From: Pseudomonas sichuanensis
Lineage (GTDB): Bacteria; Pseudomonadota; Gammaproteobacteria; Pseudomonadales; Pseudomonadaceae
NCBI RefSeq assembly: GCF_003231305.1
Contig: NZ_QKVM01000013.1
Coordinates: 1-64,000 of the forward strand
Direction: 5' to 3'
DNA length: 64,000 bases
Positions within the stretch are counted from its first letter, which is position 1. Every line of letters starts with the position of its first letter. The notes below the pieces were generated by a model, which saw nothing but the letters and a program-made list of their open reading frames with translations, made no database searches and had not been told where the DNA came from. The translations under genes and the position numbers were made by a program. Shown here piece by piece: positions 62,931-64,000 of this stretch.

Positions 62931-64000
62931 TTACGCTGCCTTGGCTTGCTGTTGGCTCAGGGAGCGGTTCAGCGCGCTGAACAGGGCCTTGAAGCTGGCG
63001 GTGGTGATGTTCTCGTCGATGCCCACGCCGTGCACCGGGCGACCGCCCGCAACGCGCAGCTCGATGTAGGCCGCGGCTTTGGCGTTGGTGCCGGCGCCGA
63101 TGGCGTGCTCGTTGTAGTCCATGATTTCCACGGCCACCGGCAGGCCGGCCACCAGCGCTTCCAGAGCACCGTTGCCCTTACCGTGCCAATGCAGGGTGGT
63201 CTCGCCTTCACCGGAGACTTCCACTTGCACGTGGCTGCTGCCGTTCTCTTCCTGCAGGCGGTGGCTGACCAGCGCGTATGGCGCATTGGCTTGCAGGTAT
63301 TCCTTCTGCAGCAAGGTGTAAATCTGCTTGGCGGTCATTTCCAGGCCCAGGCGGTCGGTCTCGCCTTGGACCACCTGGCTGAACTCGATCTGCATGCGGC
63401 GTGGCAGGCTGATGCCGTATTCCTGCTCGAGCAGGTAGGTGATGCCGCCCTTGCCCGACTGGCTGTTGACGCGGATCACCGCCTCGTAGCTGCGGCCGAT
63501 GTCGGCCGGGTCGATCGGCAGGTATGGCACCTCCCACAGTTCGCCGTCCTGCTGCTTGGCGAAGCCTTTGCGGATGGCATCCTGGTGCGAGCCGGAGAAG
63601 GCGGTGTGGACCAGGTCGCCGACGTACGGGTGACGTGGGTGCACCGGCAGTTGGTTGCACTCCTCGACGACCTTGCGCACGCCGTCGATGTCGGAGAAGT
63701 CCAGCTGCGGGTCGATGCCCTGGGTGTAGAGGTTCAACGCCAGGGTCACCAGGTCGACGTTGCCGGTGCGCTCGCCGTTGCCGAACAGGCAGCCTTCGGC
63801 ACGGTCGGCGCCGGCCATCAGGCCCAGCTCGGTGGCGGCGATGCCGGTGCCACGGTCGTTGTGGCAGTGCAGGCTGATGATCACGCTGTCGCGGCGGCTG
63901 ACATTGCGGCAGAACCATTCGATCTGGTCGGCGTAGATGTTCGGCGTGGCGACTTCGACGGTGGCCGGCAGGTTGAGGATGACCTTGTGCTCAGGGGTCG
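62931..64000 (-). CDS. leuA: 2-isopropylmalate synthase LeuA (partial, start beyond the window)
   Basis: C-terminal 356 codons of the leucine-pathway entry enzyme, which joins 2-ketoisovalerate and acetyl-CoA. The metal-binding HxH is in [11 protein letters not shown], followed by [27 protein letters not shown] and the C-terminal LeuA dimer/allosteric domain (leucine feedback), with [19 protein letters not shown]. This is the long LeuA type found in pseudomonads. The start and first part lie to the right of 64000. It is transcribed toward the unknown operon and ends in its own terminator. Confidence 0.96.
   Translation of the reverse strand, partial: TPEHKVILNLPATVEVATPNIYADQIEWFCRNVSRRDSVIISLHCHNDRGTGIAATELGLMAGADRAEGCLFGNGERTGNVDLVTLALNLYTQGIDPQLDFSDIDGVRKVVEECNQLPVHPRHPYVGDLVHTAFSGSHQDAIRKGFAKQQDGELWEVPYLPIDPADIGRSYEAVIRVNSQSGKGGITYLLEQEYGISLPRRMQIEFSQVVQGETDRLGLEMTAKQIYTLLQKEYLQANAPYALVSHRLQEENGSSHVQVEVSGEGETTLHWHGKGNGALEALVAGLPVAVEIMDYNEHAIGAGTNAKAAAYIELRVAGGRPVHGVGIDENITTASFKALFSALNRSLSQQQAKAA

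Overview
The window looks like a chromosomal segment of a fluorescent Pseudomonas of the P. putida group. The base composition is high in G+C. Inverted pairs of REP elements (core GGGGCAAGCCCGCTCCCAC and variants) separate many genes. The gene order from yejK/HU through valS, holC, pepA, lptFG, gcvT-sdaA-gcvP-gcvH, arcDABC, the heme sigma/FecR/receptor set, gap-edd-glk, gtsABCD-oprB, hexR, zwf-pgl-eda and leuA is the one I remember for P. putida KT2440 (from memory, not searched). No tRNA, rRNA, CRISPR, IS element or prophage was found.

Layout. 1-6.2 kb: a FadR-type GntR regulator preceded by a 12-copy CCCGAA repeat, a CynX-type MFS transporter, a SnoaL-like protein, a GIY-YIG protein, YejK, HU and the rRNA methylase RlmF. 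6.2-15.1 kb: housekeeping genes valS, a small protein, holC and pepA, divergent from lptF-lptG (LPS export), then an RDD membrane protein and a cold-shock protein. 15.4-23.3 kb: a glycine/serine catabolic operon (gcvH-gcvP-sdaA-gcvT) with a clear sigma-54 promoter and an adjacent ACT-PAS-AAA+ activator of the TyrR/GcsR type. 23.4-30.5 kb: the arginine deiminase operon arcDABC plus a conserved 122-aa protein, with an ANR-type site, and a divergent second ArcD-like antiporter. 30.6-37.8 kb: a CaiB-type CoA transferase, a DUF454 membrane protein, heme oxygenase, a TonB heme receptor, FecR and an ECF sigma factor, with two Fur-box-like sites.

37.9-56.4 kb is a glucose catabolism block. Glucose enters through OprB and GtsABCD, is phosphorylated by Glk, and passes through Zwf, Pgl, Edd and Eda (Entner-Doudoroff) to Gap. 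GltR/GtrS sense and HexR represses. Three HexR-type palindromes (before gap, edd and zwf) link the parts.

56.4-62.9 kb is the least ordinary part. It is a five-gene, tightly coupled minus-strand operon of unknown function between eda and leuA. It encodes two paralogous coiled-coil proteins, two paralogous single-pass membrane proteins with a conserved C-x5-C pair, and one all-helical protein between them. On the eda side, the last codons and terminator of eda are present twice as an 83/84-bp direct repeat around a REP pair, which looks like an insertion scar. The window ends inside leuA.
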